Below are positions 36,104 through 47,459 of a stretch of 64,000 bases of DNA, piece after piece (the stretch's first letter is position 1; each line of letters begins with the position of its first letter). This stretch comes from Trematomus loennbergii. Its lineage: Eukaryota; Chordata; Actinopteri; Perciformes; Nototheniidae. Location: NCBI GenBank assembly GCA_012861695.1, contig JAAOOA010000536.1, positions 5,001-69,000 on the forward strand. Reading direction: 5' to 3'. A program made the position numbers and the translations under genes. Below the pieces are notes generated by a model. It was not told where the DNA came from, ran no database searches, and was given only the letters and a program-made list of their open reading frames with translations.

Positions 36104-37995
36104 AGGGCTCATGTCATGGCCATTTCCACTGATCATAATTACATTGTTGAGGTATACTAAAATAGATTTATACTGTGCAATTTTCCAAACTCACATTGGT
36201 TTCGCATACAGCATCTCTGTCAAGCATGTGTATTCAGCAGTATTCACTTTCTCCACTAAACGACTCGTTGGAGCTCTTGCCCCCCCCTCCCTGTGAGCCT
36301 AGTGTGCTCCGATTGGTCAGCTCGGCCACTCTGTTCTGATTAGTCAACCACCAGAGAGGCTGCGCCCATGTCTCAGTGATTTTCCCGGCTGCTCTCAGCG
36401 GAACATCAGTCTTATCATGGCGTCGGTAAAGCCGTATATTTGATATACATATATATTTTTAACTGTTGTTATAGAAGAGTGTGACGGCCCCAGGGCCTTT
36501 GTCTTACGATGGGGTGGAGCTGAAGAGGCTAATCAGCGCGATCACGGACACCTCCGGAGCCGTGCTATTAAGCCCAGCAGCCCGGAGTCACACGACGGCC
36601 CCTGTCTCTCTCCAAAGCGGCTGCAGGAAGACTAACTCTGCGATCCTCTCAACCACCTATCTCTGCATTTACCACAATAAATGTGCCGTGGTTTTGTAAA
36701 CTCGTGTATGTCTCCTTGTCTTTCCGTTGTGGCCTACGAGCCGCTCATAACAAAGAGTAAGTTATTTTTACCGTTATAAACTACTACTGTTTGATGAGAA
36801 ATCAAATCATGGTTTGCTATATATGAATGATATGTTATAGGTGCAAATAATTCAGGGAAGAAAGGATAGGCCTACTAAGTATTTCCATTAAACTTTATTT
36901 TTAGAAATGTACAAAATGAACGTAAATATACATATATTGTTGTCGGCATCTTGCCTATAGCAGCCGGGGCTTTTTGAGACGATGCCTCAGTGTGGTCGTC
37001 CAGCCATGTATTGTCCGGCAGGATCTGTTGGACGAAATAAAATGCAAATCACAAAATATTAGAGAAACTTAGTTGTTTTAGATTCGTTAGTAGTAGGAGT
37101 GTGGATATATCTAATGAACAGCTTGCTTGCTAATATGCTAACCTAGCTTTGTTTACCTTGGTAGCTAACACGATATGAACGTTAGCTTGGAGGAACGGAG
37201 TGTAATAAAACTACTATGAACAAAAGTTAGTGGTTCATATTAGGCTAGCAATAACGTGTTTATAATTGCATTATTCTACGGGTACTCTGCTACGTTCGGT
37301 CATACAATGTTTCCCGCTAGCATGTATAGCTAGCCTCGTAGCTATACATGTACTGTCACAATGTACGGTAAATCACCCGGAGTATACTGTATGAGTATTC
37401 CGTGTGTGTGACTGCAGACATTCTCCTGCCATGACAAACATGTAAGGCCATCTGCTGACATTGTAGTTGATATATTTAAACTCTAGCAACTTAGTTAGCA
37501 CAGTTAGCACTGGCTTAGCAGTCCGAAACATGTTTACACATTTAAACAGTCGTGGTAGCTACCTTGTTTGATAAATACACAAATAACAATGCAAACTCAC
37601 AGGTTGTGTACCCGAATCTTCCCCTGCTCCAAACGGTCCAAACAAGCTGTGCATATCCGGCCTCAAACTGGGCAATGTTTTGGAAGCTTTCGTCTGTGAA
37701 ATGCCGGTTCTTCGAACCTCTGGAGGAACACGCCGCTGCTGGTGTGGCCATAGCTTTTCGGGATTGGTCCATTTCGTTCCGGGTACCGCATGACATCAGG
37801 CGGTACCCGGAAGAATCAAATGGGCAGTGACGTATCTCCAACGAGGCGTTTTGGGGAGGTATTTTCTGTGTTAGAGTTTTACTCGCTACAGGGTGTACTT
37901 TGAGGGTTTTGACTCTGCACACCGTTTACATGCATAAAAACCTTCATAACACACAAGGGGACGGGTAATAACCGGAAAAGCATGACATGGGAGCT
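36104..37995. mobile_element. TTAA-flanked TIR element nested in the hAT
   Basis: TTAA at 36100-36103 and 37996-37999. Inverted ends AGGGCTCATGTCATGG and GCATGACATGGGAGCT. It contains a solo LTR (36480-36752). Several short frames lack resemblance to transposases, so it is probably non-autonomous. Confidence 0.7.
36480..36752. mobile_element. Solo LTR, 273 bp, 5-bp target duplication
   Basis: AAGAG flanks both sides (36475-36479, 36753-36757). The element starts TGTGACGG and ends CATAACA (TG...CA rule) and has an internal AATAAA at about 36672. No internal retroviral or retrotransposon genes remain. Superfamily not assignable from the LTR alone. Confidence 0.85.
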
Positions 37996-38153
37996 TTAAA
38001 TAAACAAAGTCTTGGTTTTCAGAAAATGAAATCACACAATTTTTCTCAAAAATGATGACTCCGTAACAGCCAATCAGAATGAGAATATGTTTAACATGTG
38101 ACTTATTCAAATTGCGAGTGATTGAGTGACAGATGAAGGTTGTTTAGGACAAA

Positions 38154-38381
38154 ATGTCGGAGAAGAAAAAGTTTGAGAGTGGCGCTCGGAAAAGGAAATT
38201 GTTGAGGGAAAAGGAGTTTCGAGACAAGCAGCTATTACAAAAAATGCCGAAGCTTACAGGTTATTTTAAACCTGTAGGCCAGGATGAGGAGGAAGGACAG
38301 ATTAGTTCTGTACCGGCAGCGGTGCCGGCCGCGGGGCCTCGGAGCCAAGTAGACCGTCTGGTTCTGATAGCGATGGAGTAG
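38154..38381 (+). pseudogene. hAT transposase N-terminal remnant
   Basis: Starts MSEKKKFESGARKRKLL and continues with a basic helix, then QKMPKLTGYF, a pattern typical of the N-terminus of vertebrate hAT transposases of the ZMYM1-like kind. It stops after 75 codons, before any BED/TTF zinc finger or RNase H-like domain. It lies inside the hAT bounded at 35962-38651. Confidence 0.6.
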
Positions 38382-38816
38382 CGGGAGAGGAAAAACAGAC
38401 AGGAGCGACATTATCTGTTGGAGGAGATGGAGAGGACGACGAGGACTTGCTACGTGGAGGGGAGCCAACGGCAACCAGACAAATACATGAGGGAGGCCCG
38501 ATACGTCACTCATCTGGAGAGAGGACCAGGCGCGCGTAGAGCAGAGTGGAGAAGTGCGATCACAGAGCCTGCCGAGGCTATAAATGACTTTGATTTGTTG
38601 TTTAAATAGGGGGCCTACAAAACAGCCTGATGGCAGGTTAAGGCGGGCTTGGGGGCAGGACATCTCTAAGAGGTTGACCAATCACAACAGAGCCGGCCAG
38701 CTAGCCAATCAGAGCAGACTGGGCTCTGGTTTCAGACAGAGGGTGAAAAGAGGTGCTGCAGCACAGGCAGTATGAGCAAAATAAAGAGCTTTTTGAACAT
38801 TAAAGCATGGAGACAT

Positions 38817-39563
38817 GTAGAGACACTACATACTGATATACACCTGAACATCAGCAGGAGAGGACTCTTTAAAGTAGAGACACTACATACTGATATACAC
38901 CTGAACATCAGCAGGAGAGGACTCTTTAAAGTAGAGACACTACATACTGATATACACCTGAACATCAGCAGGAGAGGACTCTTTAAAGTAGAGACACTAC
39001 ATACTGATATACACCTGAACATCAGCAGGAGAGGACTCTTTAAAGTAGAGACACTACATACTGATATACACCTGAACATCAGCAGGAGAGGACTCTTTAA
39101 AGTAGAGACACTACATACTGATAAACACCTGAACATCAGCAGGAGAGGACTCTTTAAAGTAGAGACACTACATACTGATATACACCTGAACATCAGCAGG
39201 AGAGGACTCTTTAAAGTAGAGACACTACATACTGATATACACCTGAACATCAGCAGGAGAGGACTCTTTAAAGTAGAGACACTACATACTGATATACACC
39301 TGAACATCAGCAGGAGAGGACTCTTTAAAGTAGATACACTACATACTGATATACACCTGAACATCAGCAGGTGAGGACTCTTTAAAGTAGAGACACTACA
39401 TACTGATATACACCTGAACATCAGCAGGAGAGGACTCTTTAAAGTAGAGACACTACATACTGATATACACCTGAAGATCAGCAGGAGAGGACTCTTTAAA
39501 GTAGAGACACTACATACTGATATACACCTGAACATCAGCAGGAGAGGACTCTTTAAAGTAGAT
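38817..39563. repeat. 57-bp minisatellite, third and largest array (13 units)
   Basis: Thirteen nearly identical units of the 57-mer seen in cox7a2 intron 2; each has TAGAGACACTACATACTGAT and ends GGACTCTTTAAAG. The long open frames on both strands (200 and 313 codons) are a consequence of the period being divisible by three. The array starts at the 3' end of the TTAA MITE. Confidence 0.95.
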
Positions 39564-40831
39564 CGAAACATAATTGTGATGTTTTTGGTGTCTAATGCTG
39601 TGTCATTGAATATTAGTAGAGTGACAACGCAGAGCCTTTCTTTAAAAGCCATGTACATGTGTAAGCACAACATTTACCCATTTGCTCCATAGTTCTACAT
39701 ATTTACAAAAAAATAATGATAATTTCTGTGATGTTTAATTTTGAAGAAAAACCCGAATCTGACTCAAAGTGAATCTTTTTTGGATGTTCCCGTCAATTCG
39801 GTGTCTGATGTACTATTACTAAATGCTCACTTTCTCCATGAAACTGATTTTCAAAGCATCTGAAATAAGAGAAGCGTGGCTCAAACAGACTTTACTGTAA
39901 AGGGAACAATGAGTGAAAACGTTCTTTATTCCCCCCTGCAGGAGAGGGGAGACGTGCTCTGATCAGCTGCTGGGCTGTCAGAAGAGGGGGAGAAAAAGAG
40001 ATCTCTGTCCTCCGTGTTTTATTATATAGAGTCGTTATTCATTTGTTTTAAAGCTCAATAAATAACAAAGAAGACCTTTGACCGGCACTTTTCTAATTTT
40101 GTCCGGAAGATTTAAACTTTAACGGACATCTTGACCGGCGAAAGAAACTGAAACTGAAACTGCCGCACGGTCCCCTCGTTCCTTGGAAGAGGCGGAGAGG
40201 TGGGTGTTTGTCATCTGCTGGTGGACTAACCGGAGAGAATTACAGTGCTTGCCTCGACGGGGAGGGATTGCATTGAATTAAAGCAGCAGGAGCAAACGCT
40301 TGCCTCGGGGAGGGAGAAAGAAAGCCACAGCGGAGAATAAACAGAAGGGTAACCATGGTAACTATGGGCGGGAAGTCTTCTTCGCTGCTTTTGTGGCAGA
40401 CTACAGCGCCACTTACAGGCCTGGCATATGTACTACAGCGTCTCCAGCGCTTTCGAGCAGCAATGGCCGGCCGTGGCCCAAACCCACATTCCCCTGATAG
40501 GTGGAGAGTTGGCCCAATAGCCGTAGCGCCACCGTCCTGACGTCAGGACAGTGTTCAAATCTGGATCAGTTTTTATCAGATCCGTTGCAGCCCCTTTTTT
40601 AGAGATTTGGGTATGGAGGAAAATAGAGAGGGTTGTGTTTTCTGACACTTGGTGAGTTCCCTGGAACACCGGGGACACATATTCATGTAGAAAAGACGTA
40701 CAAAAGTGCATTTTGCATGATAGGTCCCCTTTAAATTACTTATTTTAAGGGTCATTTAATGGAGAATTCCCTCTTTCTGTCCCATACAAGCTGCAGAGTG
40801 GATTTCCCTTTCCCTAAAACTAAACTCCTTT
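39564..40831. repeat. Chimeric segmental duplicate of the cox7a2 region
   Basis: 39600-39929 matches 8765-9085; 39933-40831 matches 14347-15222. The intervening 9.1-14.3 kb (45-bp array, exons 3-4 of cox7a2) is absent. It includes a 5'-truncated TTAA element (39935-40730). Confidence 0.85.
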
Positions 40832-41244
40832 CTTGATAAATATCTGGGTGGAAAAGAGTGGAGAAGAAGTCGAACTAAAGATAGGATTTCTGGGTTCTTG
40901 GGGGATTTCTGTTGTTGTTGTTGTTGTTGTTGTCACTTTTACCAGGAGGAAATGTTTCCGTGTGTTTTATAAATCTATTTATAATGTTGAATGTTGACTT
41001 GTTTTGTATTGAACTGCATATTTATAATGGTGAATAAAACCTGAAGCACGTGTGACTGGTTTCATTATTCTTCACAGATATATTACATTTATTTTAATCC
41101 TTTATTTCGTGCATTTCTTGCTTTATTTCAACGCTTTTCTCAACAAATTGATTGTTGTTCCGGACGGTTTGGCTTCATAAAACAAGTTTACACTTCCTGT
41201 CATGCTCCTATAATATTTCTACAGTAATCCTCCAGAAAAGGTTA
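40832..41244. other. Intergenic; short (GTT)n run
   Basis: No gene seen. A GTT trinucleotide run is at about 40912-40933, and an AATAAA at about 41033 follows AT-rich sequence. Confidence 0.5.
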
Positions 41245-43089
41245 AAATGGGTCTTCCTGCTCTGCCTCTGTGACATGTCTGACTTCTCTAAGGTCTGAGT
41301 TGTTTACTTGTGCAGTAACTGATGGTGACAACGTGCAGACCTTCAGCCCTCAGTCCTCAGATGAGAACATGTTGAGATGTCTAAGTTACTTTAAACTGAT
41401 ATAAAATGACTTTGTGTTATTTTATGGAAGCTTCAGAAACATTGTTTATTAAGTTGTGTTGTTGCCGTTTCAAATCATTCATCTTGATTTGAATAATTTC
41501 AAGAAATGTGTTTATCTGAGGTTTTAACATCCCATCATTCTGTCATGATGACGAATACGTTTTGTTATTAAAACTGTCCACTATATGGTTATTTTTGATG
41601 CATCAGTTGCAGCTACAAAATCACCAAAGACTACATCAACATTGGCAACAGTGGAAATGAGAGCATCTGAGGAGACAACCCAAACACCATCTGAAGACAT
41701 CACCAATCAAACAGGACAAGACGGTAAGAATCCAGCAAATCCAGGTAGAGACTGAACAGAACAGAGACAGTTACAAAAGACATGTTGTTGATTCAGATGT
41801 TAAACAGAGAGATAAAAACCTCTGAGTATATGCAACTCTTCTAACTTCTCTCTTCCAGGTCGGTGGAGGTGGATCATCGTTGTGATCGTGGGTGTTGCAG
41901 CACTCACAATAATCACTGTGGCTGTCATCAGACGGAAGAGGCCTCAAGGTGAGGACATTCACACATTATACTTTACAAACAACAAGCTTTTGATGAACCT
42001 GGGTTTTAGCCCAAGTCTCATTTATTTGTTATTCTTTTAGGAACCGATATGCAGACGGATGGCAAAGTGGTGAGATAAAACATATATAAATTCAAAACTG
42101 AAAAATGTAACATTTATAAAGTAATGATTTCAATAATGTAGCAGGGTTTAAGGTTTTTGTTATTTACTATTCATGTAGTTAAACTCAACTTCAAAAAAGC
42201 AACAAACAGTTATGAATTTGTTTTAAAGGGGACCTATCATGCAAAATGCACTTTTTGATGTCTTTTATACATCAACATGTGTCCCCGGTGTGTCGGGAAC
42301 TCACGCAGCGTCAGAAAATAAACCCTCTCTCTTTTCCTCCGTACCCAAATCTCTAAAAACGGGGAACAACGGAGCTGATCCAGATGTGCGTCCGATATGA
42401 CGTAATATCGGAAATGTGGACCCATGGCCCTATCAGAAAGTTGCTATCAGAAACAATGCCCGACTGTTTTGGACGTAATATGGTCGGTGTTTACATTAGC
42501 ATCGCATGTGTGTGAAGAAGCAGGAAATAAAAAGGAACTCACCTTGTGGTATAACCGGCGAGAGAAAGCCTTTGAGCTCCATACTGTTTCAGAAATAATC
42601 CTTGATAATCCATGATATGGTGTTTCATCACGGCAGTATTTAGTTTAGACAGTAGCTGCCGGGTCCCGCATGAGCTCAGCCCCCTACTTTTTTATTTGTA
42701 TCAATTTTTTATTTTTAAAGCTTTATACCCCAATCAGCACTTTTGAAACAGGAAGTGAAATAGAGGGATATGAGGCATGGCTAGAATGGGTGATCTGTTT
42801 GGTATTTTGCGCAAAACACTTCATAGACATGTTTTTATATATTTTTATATATCTGAGACCTATGCTATTGCCTAAAAATAGCATGATAGGTGACCTTTAA
42901 GTAGGTAGGAAGTTGTGCAACAGCAACATCAAAAGGTTATAGACAGAAAATACAAAGTTAATTAAAGGCTGTATTTATTATTGTATTTTGGCAATATTTT
43001 TCTTTAAATAATAATATCTTTTATTTGTGCAGGCTGATCCTGAAGATGGTGTGGCCTACAGATGGAGCATCTTATTTCAGACAGTTTGA
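41245..43089 (+). pseudogene. Plus-strand IgSF receptor remnant (C2 end, stalk, TM, tail)
   Basis: Parts on the plus strand: the 3' end of a C2 exon (about 41250-41360; CTGCTCTGCCTCTGTGAC, then ELFTCAVTDG), whose donor reads AT in place of GT; a Thr/Ser-rich stalk exon 41613-41723 (TKSPKTTSTLATVEM); a TM exon 41859-41948 (RWRWIIVVIVGVAALTIITV); a short exon 42041-42069 (GTDMQTDGKV); a last exon 43033-43089 (ADPEDGVAYRWSILFQTV). The tail keeps the PEDGVAY word typical of the family but then differs. The signal peptide and V domain are absent. A TTAA element sits in its last intron. It is a 5'-truncated pseudogene in the opposite orientation to the copy at 31-34 kb. Confidence 0.7.
42227..42896. 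mobile_element. TTAA-flanked TIR element, 670 bp
   Basis: TTAA at 42223-42226 and 42897-42900. The ends are AGGGGACCTATCATGC and GCATGATAGGTGACCT. Non-autonomous sibling of 14168-15111. Confidence 0.8.
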
Positions 43090-44788
43090 AACGCGAGGGT
43101 CGTGATTGGGTCGTGATTGGTCCGTGATCGGCCCGTGATCGGTTCGTGATGAAGAGCCGGCCCCCAGTCTGACTTGATACCGCCCCCGTGATAAATAAAT
43201 GTCATTATTGTGAAGCCAGCTGCAATGGATCATTGATCCACCAGGGGGTGCAGTGGGGTTCCACACTGGAGCTCATGTGAAATCAACTTCGATACAGTAA
43301 ACTGGATGTACAGTATGTCTGGTACTAATGTATACCGGATCTTTGTTAAGATCCATATGTCACGGATAGGATCATAGTCTGTGCTAAATAAGACATGTAA
43401 TCATTTACAAAACATCACCATGTTGTTATTTAACAAAATAATGTTGTTTAGTCGAAAAAAACAAACGAGAGGAATGCAGCCGGCTCTCGATTTTTAATCC
43501 TAATTTAATCATCATCTTCACCTTGATCATTTATGTTTATGTTCGCCGAATTGACATGAAATCACTGACAAATATGAATATACTGTATTCAACTTCATTA
43601 AAATGTTATTAACGTGCCTAAACTCAGTAATTCACTAAAAATATTTATATTTTAATGGAGCCTTGTCAGGCAGATCAGATCCCGACGCGTAGCGTATGGG
43701 TGTTATTTTTCCCCATAAGGACCAAGTCGCTGCAAATTATCCCGCTTATTACATGGCCACATTCTCAACAAAGTAACGGCATGACTCCCAATATTAATTG
43801 AAATGCTTTAAGGATTTAGAAAATGTTTTTATTGATTTAAAAAATAGTTTGTATGTATTGATTTAAATTGACATGCATCCGCTAAGAAAAATAGTCTGTT
43901 GTTACCGTTTTTTAAACAGTCAGAATGAAACGGCAGCTCAGCTGCGTGTTTACACACCTAATGGCCCATCAGCCACAGCTCTCTCCCCCCCTGATCTTTC
44001 TTTTCCAACAGTTAAGTTAACTGTAGGTTACTCTGAGTGACAAGCTTACAGTTAGTGAAGTAACACTTTTTTTTTGTGAGTCACGACCTCGCTGTTTCAT
44101 TCTAACATAACGCTCCAAATATGACTGTTTCCACTCGGACTTCAATACAGCAACACCATTGTTTGGTTTCCATGGTAGCGTGTCTCTTTAGTAGCGTGCA
44201 CTCCTTTCCTGTAAATTACAGGTCCAGCCAGGCAAAACAGTGCACTTCTCTTTCCCGCACTACTGTGACAGACCATGGGGCTGGGTCAGCCACTAACATA
44301 TTCATATTTCTCTTCTCAAAAAGAGAAATATGAACGTTAGTTTTTAACTGAAATGATCAAATAAAGTCAAAATGTCACAGTGTTTACAAACATTGACCAT
44401 ACCGTTCACCAGCCCCCACCCCCCTATGTTGAGTATACTCTTTGTTTAAAACAAATTGGCCATCGGAATGTGTGTGTCCCAACCCCCCTGTGATATCTCT
44501 TCTCCAGCAGTCTGTAGGTTTGTGTTCGCATATTTATGCTGTCGCAGTTCCTGTTGTTTCTATCGCGCATTGCCGGTATGAAAGGGTCTGTGCCGGAAAT
44601 ATCAAACATTTCATAAAAGTGAAAAACAATGAACAAGACTTAACGTATTAATAATAATTAATTATATTTATTCCGTTTGGATGTACGATTTTTGACTTTG
44701 TTTAGAGCAGTGATCTTCTCTTCCTCTCTGCAGCAGAGAGCTAGGCGCTGTCAGACCGGACCTAACCCTAACCCTGAAAAGTATTATC
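43090..44788. other. Intergenic; no gene; left flank of the large insertion
   Basis: No supported gene. A short hairpin (CATATTTCTCTT / AAGAGAAATATG) lies at about 44304-44333. The last ~100 bp (44690-44788) recurs at 58670-58767 and marks the target of the 13.6-kb insertion. Confidence 0.6.
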
Positions 44789-44981
44789 TGTCTTAGGTGC
44801 CTTACAAATAATGGACGTCCACTCTCGGGAGCGTCGGAATGGTGCGGTCACCCTAAGTGACAGACCTAAAGTATCCGGGATTCAGGCACCTTCCCTGGCT
44901 TGTACATTTTTGGTGATGCGCCCTGGAGGTATCAGACTATTTTAAACAACTTTTCCCCGCCTTTCAAACACTTACTCCTGG

Positions 44982-45106
44982 GTTTTAGCCAGTCATTTTG
45001 CACGATATCGTTTAACATTGACGCTCTCCTGAAAATGCACATATTCTGTGCATTTTCAGGAGAGCGTCAATGTTAAACGATATCGTGCAAAATGACTGGC
45101 TAAAAC
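44982..45106. repeat. Perfect 60-bp-arm hairpin, copy 2
   Basis: Arms 44982-45041 and 45047-45106 are exact reverse complements around the loop TATTC. The arm runs from GTTTTAGCCAGTCATTTTGC through ATTGACGCTCTCCTG to ATGCACA. No mismatch was found. Confidence 0.95.
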
Positions 45107-45550
45107 TCTCTTCCAGACATTTAAAAATACTTTCCCCGACCATTTAAACATTATTTCTGGCTTGTAAAGTGCAGTTATGCGCCCTGGAGGTATTACACTT
45201 TCTCCTGGGTCAATGTGTCCTCTTTCCCCCCCTGGGTGTGTGTGAGACAAGTGAAGTGAGTCAGCCTGCCAACAAGCAGCACTCTGCTGTCATTTGAAAC
45301 ATGTTCCCCCACTTTTCAACACACTTTTACCCACGTTTTGAGCACTTTCTCCTGGGTCAATGTGTCCTCTTTCCCCCCCTGGGTGTGTGTGAGACAAGTG
45401 AAGTGAGTCAGCCTGCCAACAAGCAGCACTCTGCTGTCATTTGAAACATGTCCCCCCACTTTTCAACACACTTTTACCCATGTTATGCGCCCTGGAGGTA
45501 TCAGACTATTTTAAACAACTTTTCCCCGCCTTTCAAACACTTATTCCGGG

Positions 45551-45675
45551 GTTTTAGTCAGTCATTTTGCACAATATCATTTAACATTGACGCTCTCCTG
45601 AAAATGCACATATTCTGTGCATTTTCAGAAGAGCGTCAATGTTAAATGATATCGTGCAAAATGACTGGCTAAAAC
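45551..45675. repeat. 60-bp-arm hairpin, copy 3
   Basis: Same palindrome as copy 2 with a few mismatches (for example CAATATCATTT against the opposite arm and CAGAAGAGC for CAGGAGAGC); loop TATTC. Confidence 0.92.
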
Positions 45676-46643
45676 TCTCTTCCAGACATTTAAAAATACT
45701 TTCCCCGACCATTTAAACATTATTTCTGGCTTGTAAAGTGCAGTTATGCGCCCTGGAGGTATTATACTATTTCAAACAACTTTTCCCCGCCTTTCAAACA
45801 CTTATTCCTGGGTACAAGTGTTATCTTTCCCCCTTGGGTGTGTGTGAGACAAGTGAACTGAGTCAGCCTGCCAACAAGCAGCAGTCTGCTGTCATTTGAA
45901 ACATGTTCCCCCACTTTTCAACACACTTTTACCCACGTTTTGAGCACTATTTCCTGGGTTGAAAAGACATGTGCTGTAGCCTGGTTCTCTCCCAGTACTG
46001 GGTACTAGTTCATGCCACTATCACCACCACATTTAAACCAGATGAACTGGTAGTTATCCGGGGTGCTGCAGAGTCATTTTCAGGCTCCTCTCCACAATTG
46101 TCCCCCTAAAAATGATCAAATTAAATCATTATATTTGCATTTAAATGCATTTATTCTATCATTTATATGGTTCCCCAAGACAATGCACATAGTCTGGAGC
46201 TCACTGGGGCCCTGCATATAATTTAATCAGGCGTTTTAACACTTTTTCCCATGAAAATGATTTTTAATCACTATCATGGGGCTATGAAAATAAAATTCCG
46301 GGTAATGCAGAGCACAATTGCACCTTTTACTATTTAAATGTATTTGTATTATATATTTTTTGGGCTAGAAAGGTGACCTCTCTGGGTGATTTAGTCAGTT
46401 TATGGAGCTTAGCCCACAAATCCTGGATGATCCAAGCCGAATTTGGGTGCTCATAGGCGGCCTGCCAGGCGCCCCCACCCGTGGAAAGCAAAAGAAAGTG
46501 AAGAAAACGGTTAATTATATCTTAAAATAATCAAAAATGAAGTTTTGAAAAATTGTCAAAAAAATGACAGAGTGCCAACGGAAGAAGGGGCCAACTGTTT
46601 GGCGCTTCGGGCCGTTTTTTTCCCCTTCTCCGATGGTTGGTGC

Positions 46644-47062
46644 GAGGGATAAGGGAATGCTCTGGTTTTCGGACAAAATTAACATGGGATCACTCCCGTC
46701 ACCGGACGTACTTAGTCTCACTGGAATATTAACGGTCATAGTGAATATAAAATCGTCCCCATGTATCCGGCCAATGACGGGAGAGTTTTGAAAGAGTCAA
46801 AACACTGTTCCATACATTTAAAAACACTTAAACAATTAAACAATGTTTACCCCAGGATTCAGGCACCTTCCCTGGCTTGTAAAGTGCAGTTATGCGCCCT
46901 GGAGGTATTGCACTATTTACAAAATGTATACCCAGGATTCAGGCACCTTCCCTGGCTTGTAAAGTGCAGTTATGCGCCCTGGAGGTATTGCACTATTTAC
47001 AAAATGTATACCCAGGATTCAGGCACCTTCCCTGGCTTGTAAAGTGCAGTTATGCGCCATGG
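46644..47062. repeat. Subterminal inverted repeat, left copy, with three ~80-bp units
   Basis: Begins near GGGAATGCTCTGGTTTTC and includes ATGTATCCGGCCAATG; it is the inverse of 58090-58419. It ends in three ~80-bp tandem units with ATTCAGGCACCTTCCCTGG and TATGCGCCCTGGAGGTATT. Confidence 0.85.
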
Positions 47063-47459
47063 AGGTATTCTCCAGATCCCTCTCCGCATATAATATACAG
47101 CCACCGGATGTTTAGGAAGTCATGCTGCTTACCAAAAGTTAGCCCCCAGATCCCTCTCCGCATATAATATAGAGCCACCGGCTGTATATGCCAATGCACA
47201 TTTACTGTGGTGGGTTAAACATATTTCCTCGGGTTTCTAAAATAGGGGGACGCATCGGGGGTCTCGGGGAGGGTCCCATGGGTCCCATTTACTGTGGGAA
47301 GTTAAACACATTTACTCGGGTTTCAGCCACCGGCTGTATATGTTATGCATTTATATATACATTTACTGTGGTGAGTTAAACAACCTTACTCAGGTTTCTA
47401 AAATAGGGGGACGCATCGGGGGTCTCGGGGGGGGTTCCCCGGGTCCGGTAAACAACAGG
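47063..47459. repeat. Short repeats with TTTACTGTGG and ATAGGGGGACGCATCGGGG
   Basis: CCAGATCCCTCTCCGCATAT occurs twice (about 47082, 47147), and GGGGGACGCATCGGGGGTCT twice (about 47245, 47407). No gene. Confidence 0.7.

Larger units (their letters stand above)
35962..38651. mobile_element. hAT element, 2690 bp, with nested insertions
   Basis: Target duplication GGGGCGGG (35954-35961) and GGGGCAGG (38652-38659), one mismatch. Ends CAGGGCTGCCTTAA and TTAAGGCGGGCTTG. Contains a transposase N-terminal remnant at 38154-38381 and a TTAA-type element at 36104-37995. Confidence 0.8.
35717..38816. mobile_element. AGAGGCCCTATT-type TTAA MITE, split by a hAT insertion
   Basis: TTAA at 35713-35716 precedes AGAGGCCCTATTGTGC. 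The body is 35717-35961 and 38660-38816, interrupted by the hAT at 35962-38651 plus its 8-bp duplication. The uninterrupted copy at 28456 reads through the junction (AAGGGGCGGGACATCTC, about 28830). The 3' end (GCATGGAGACATG) passes directly into the 57-bp array. Confidence 0.75.
44789..46520. repeat. Inverted arm of the element (partner 49750-51866)
   Basis: Its reverse complement is collinear with 49750-51866: TATGAGCACCCAAATTCGG block, AACCAGGCTACAGCACATG, ~146-bp units, hairpins, then CCTCCAGGGCGCATCACC and GGACGTCCATT. The left arm has fewer ~146-bp units and two full hairpins in place of one shortened one. Confidence 0.8.

Noticed and set aside
38817..39563. CRISPR-like regular repeats
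   Set aside because: Direct repeats abut without unique spacers, and the DNA is vertebrate.
38732..39673. Open frame of 313 codons on the minus strand and 200 on the plus strand
   Set aside because: Produced by the 57-bp tandem repeat, whose length is a multiple of three; open on both strands and without family resemblance.
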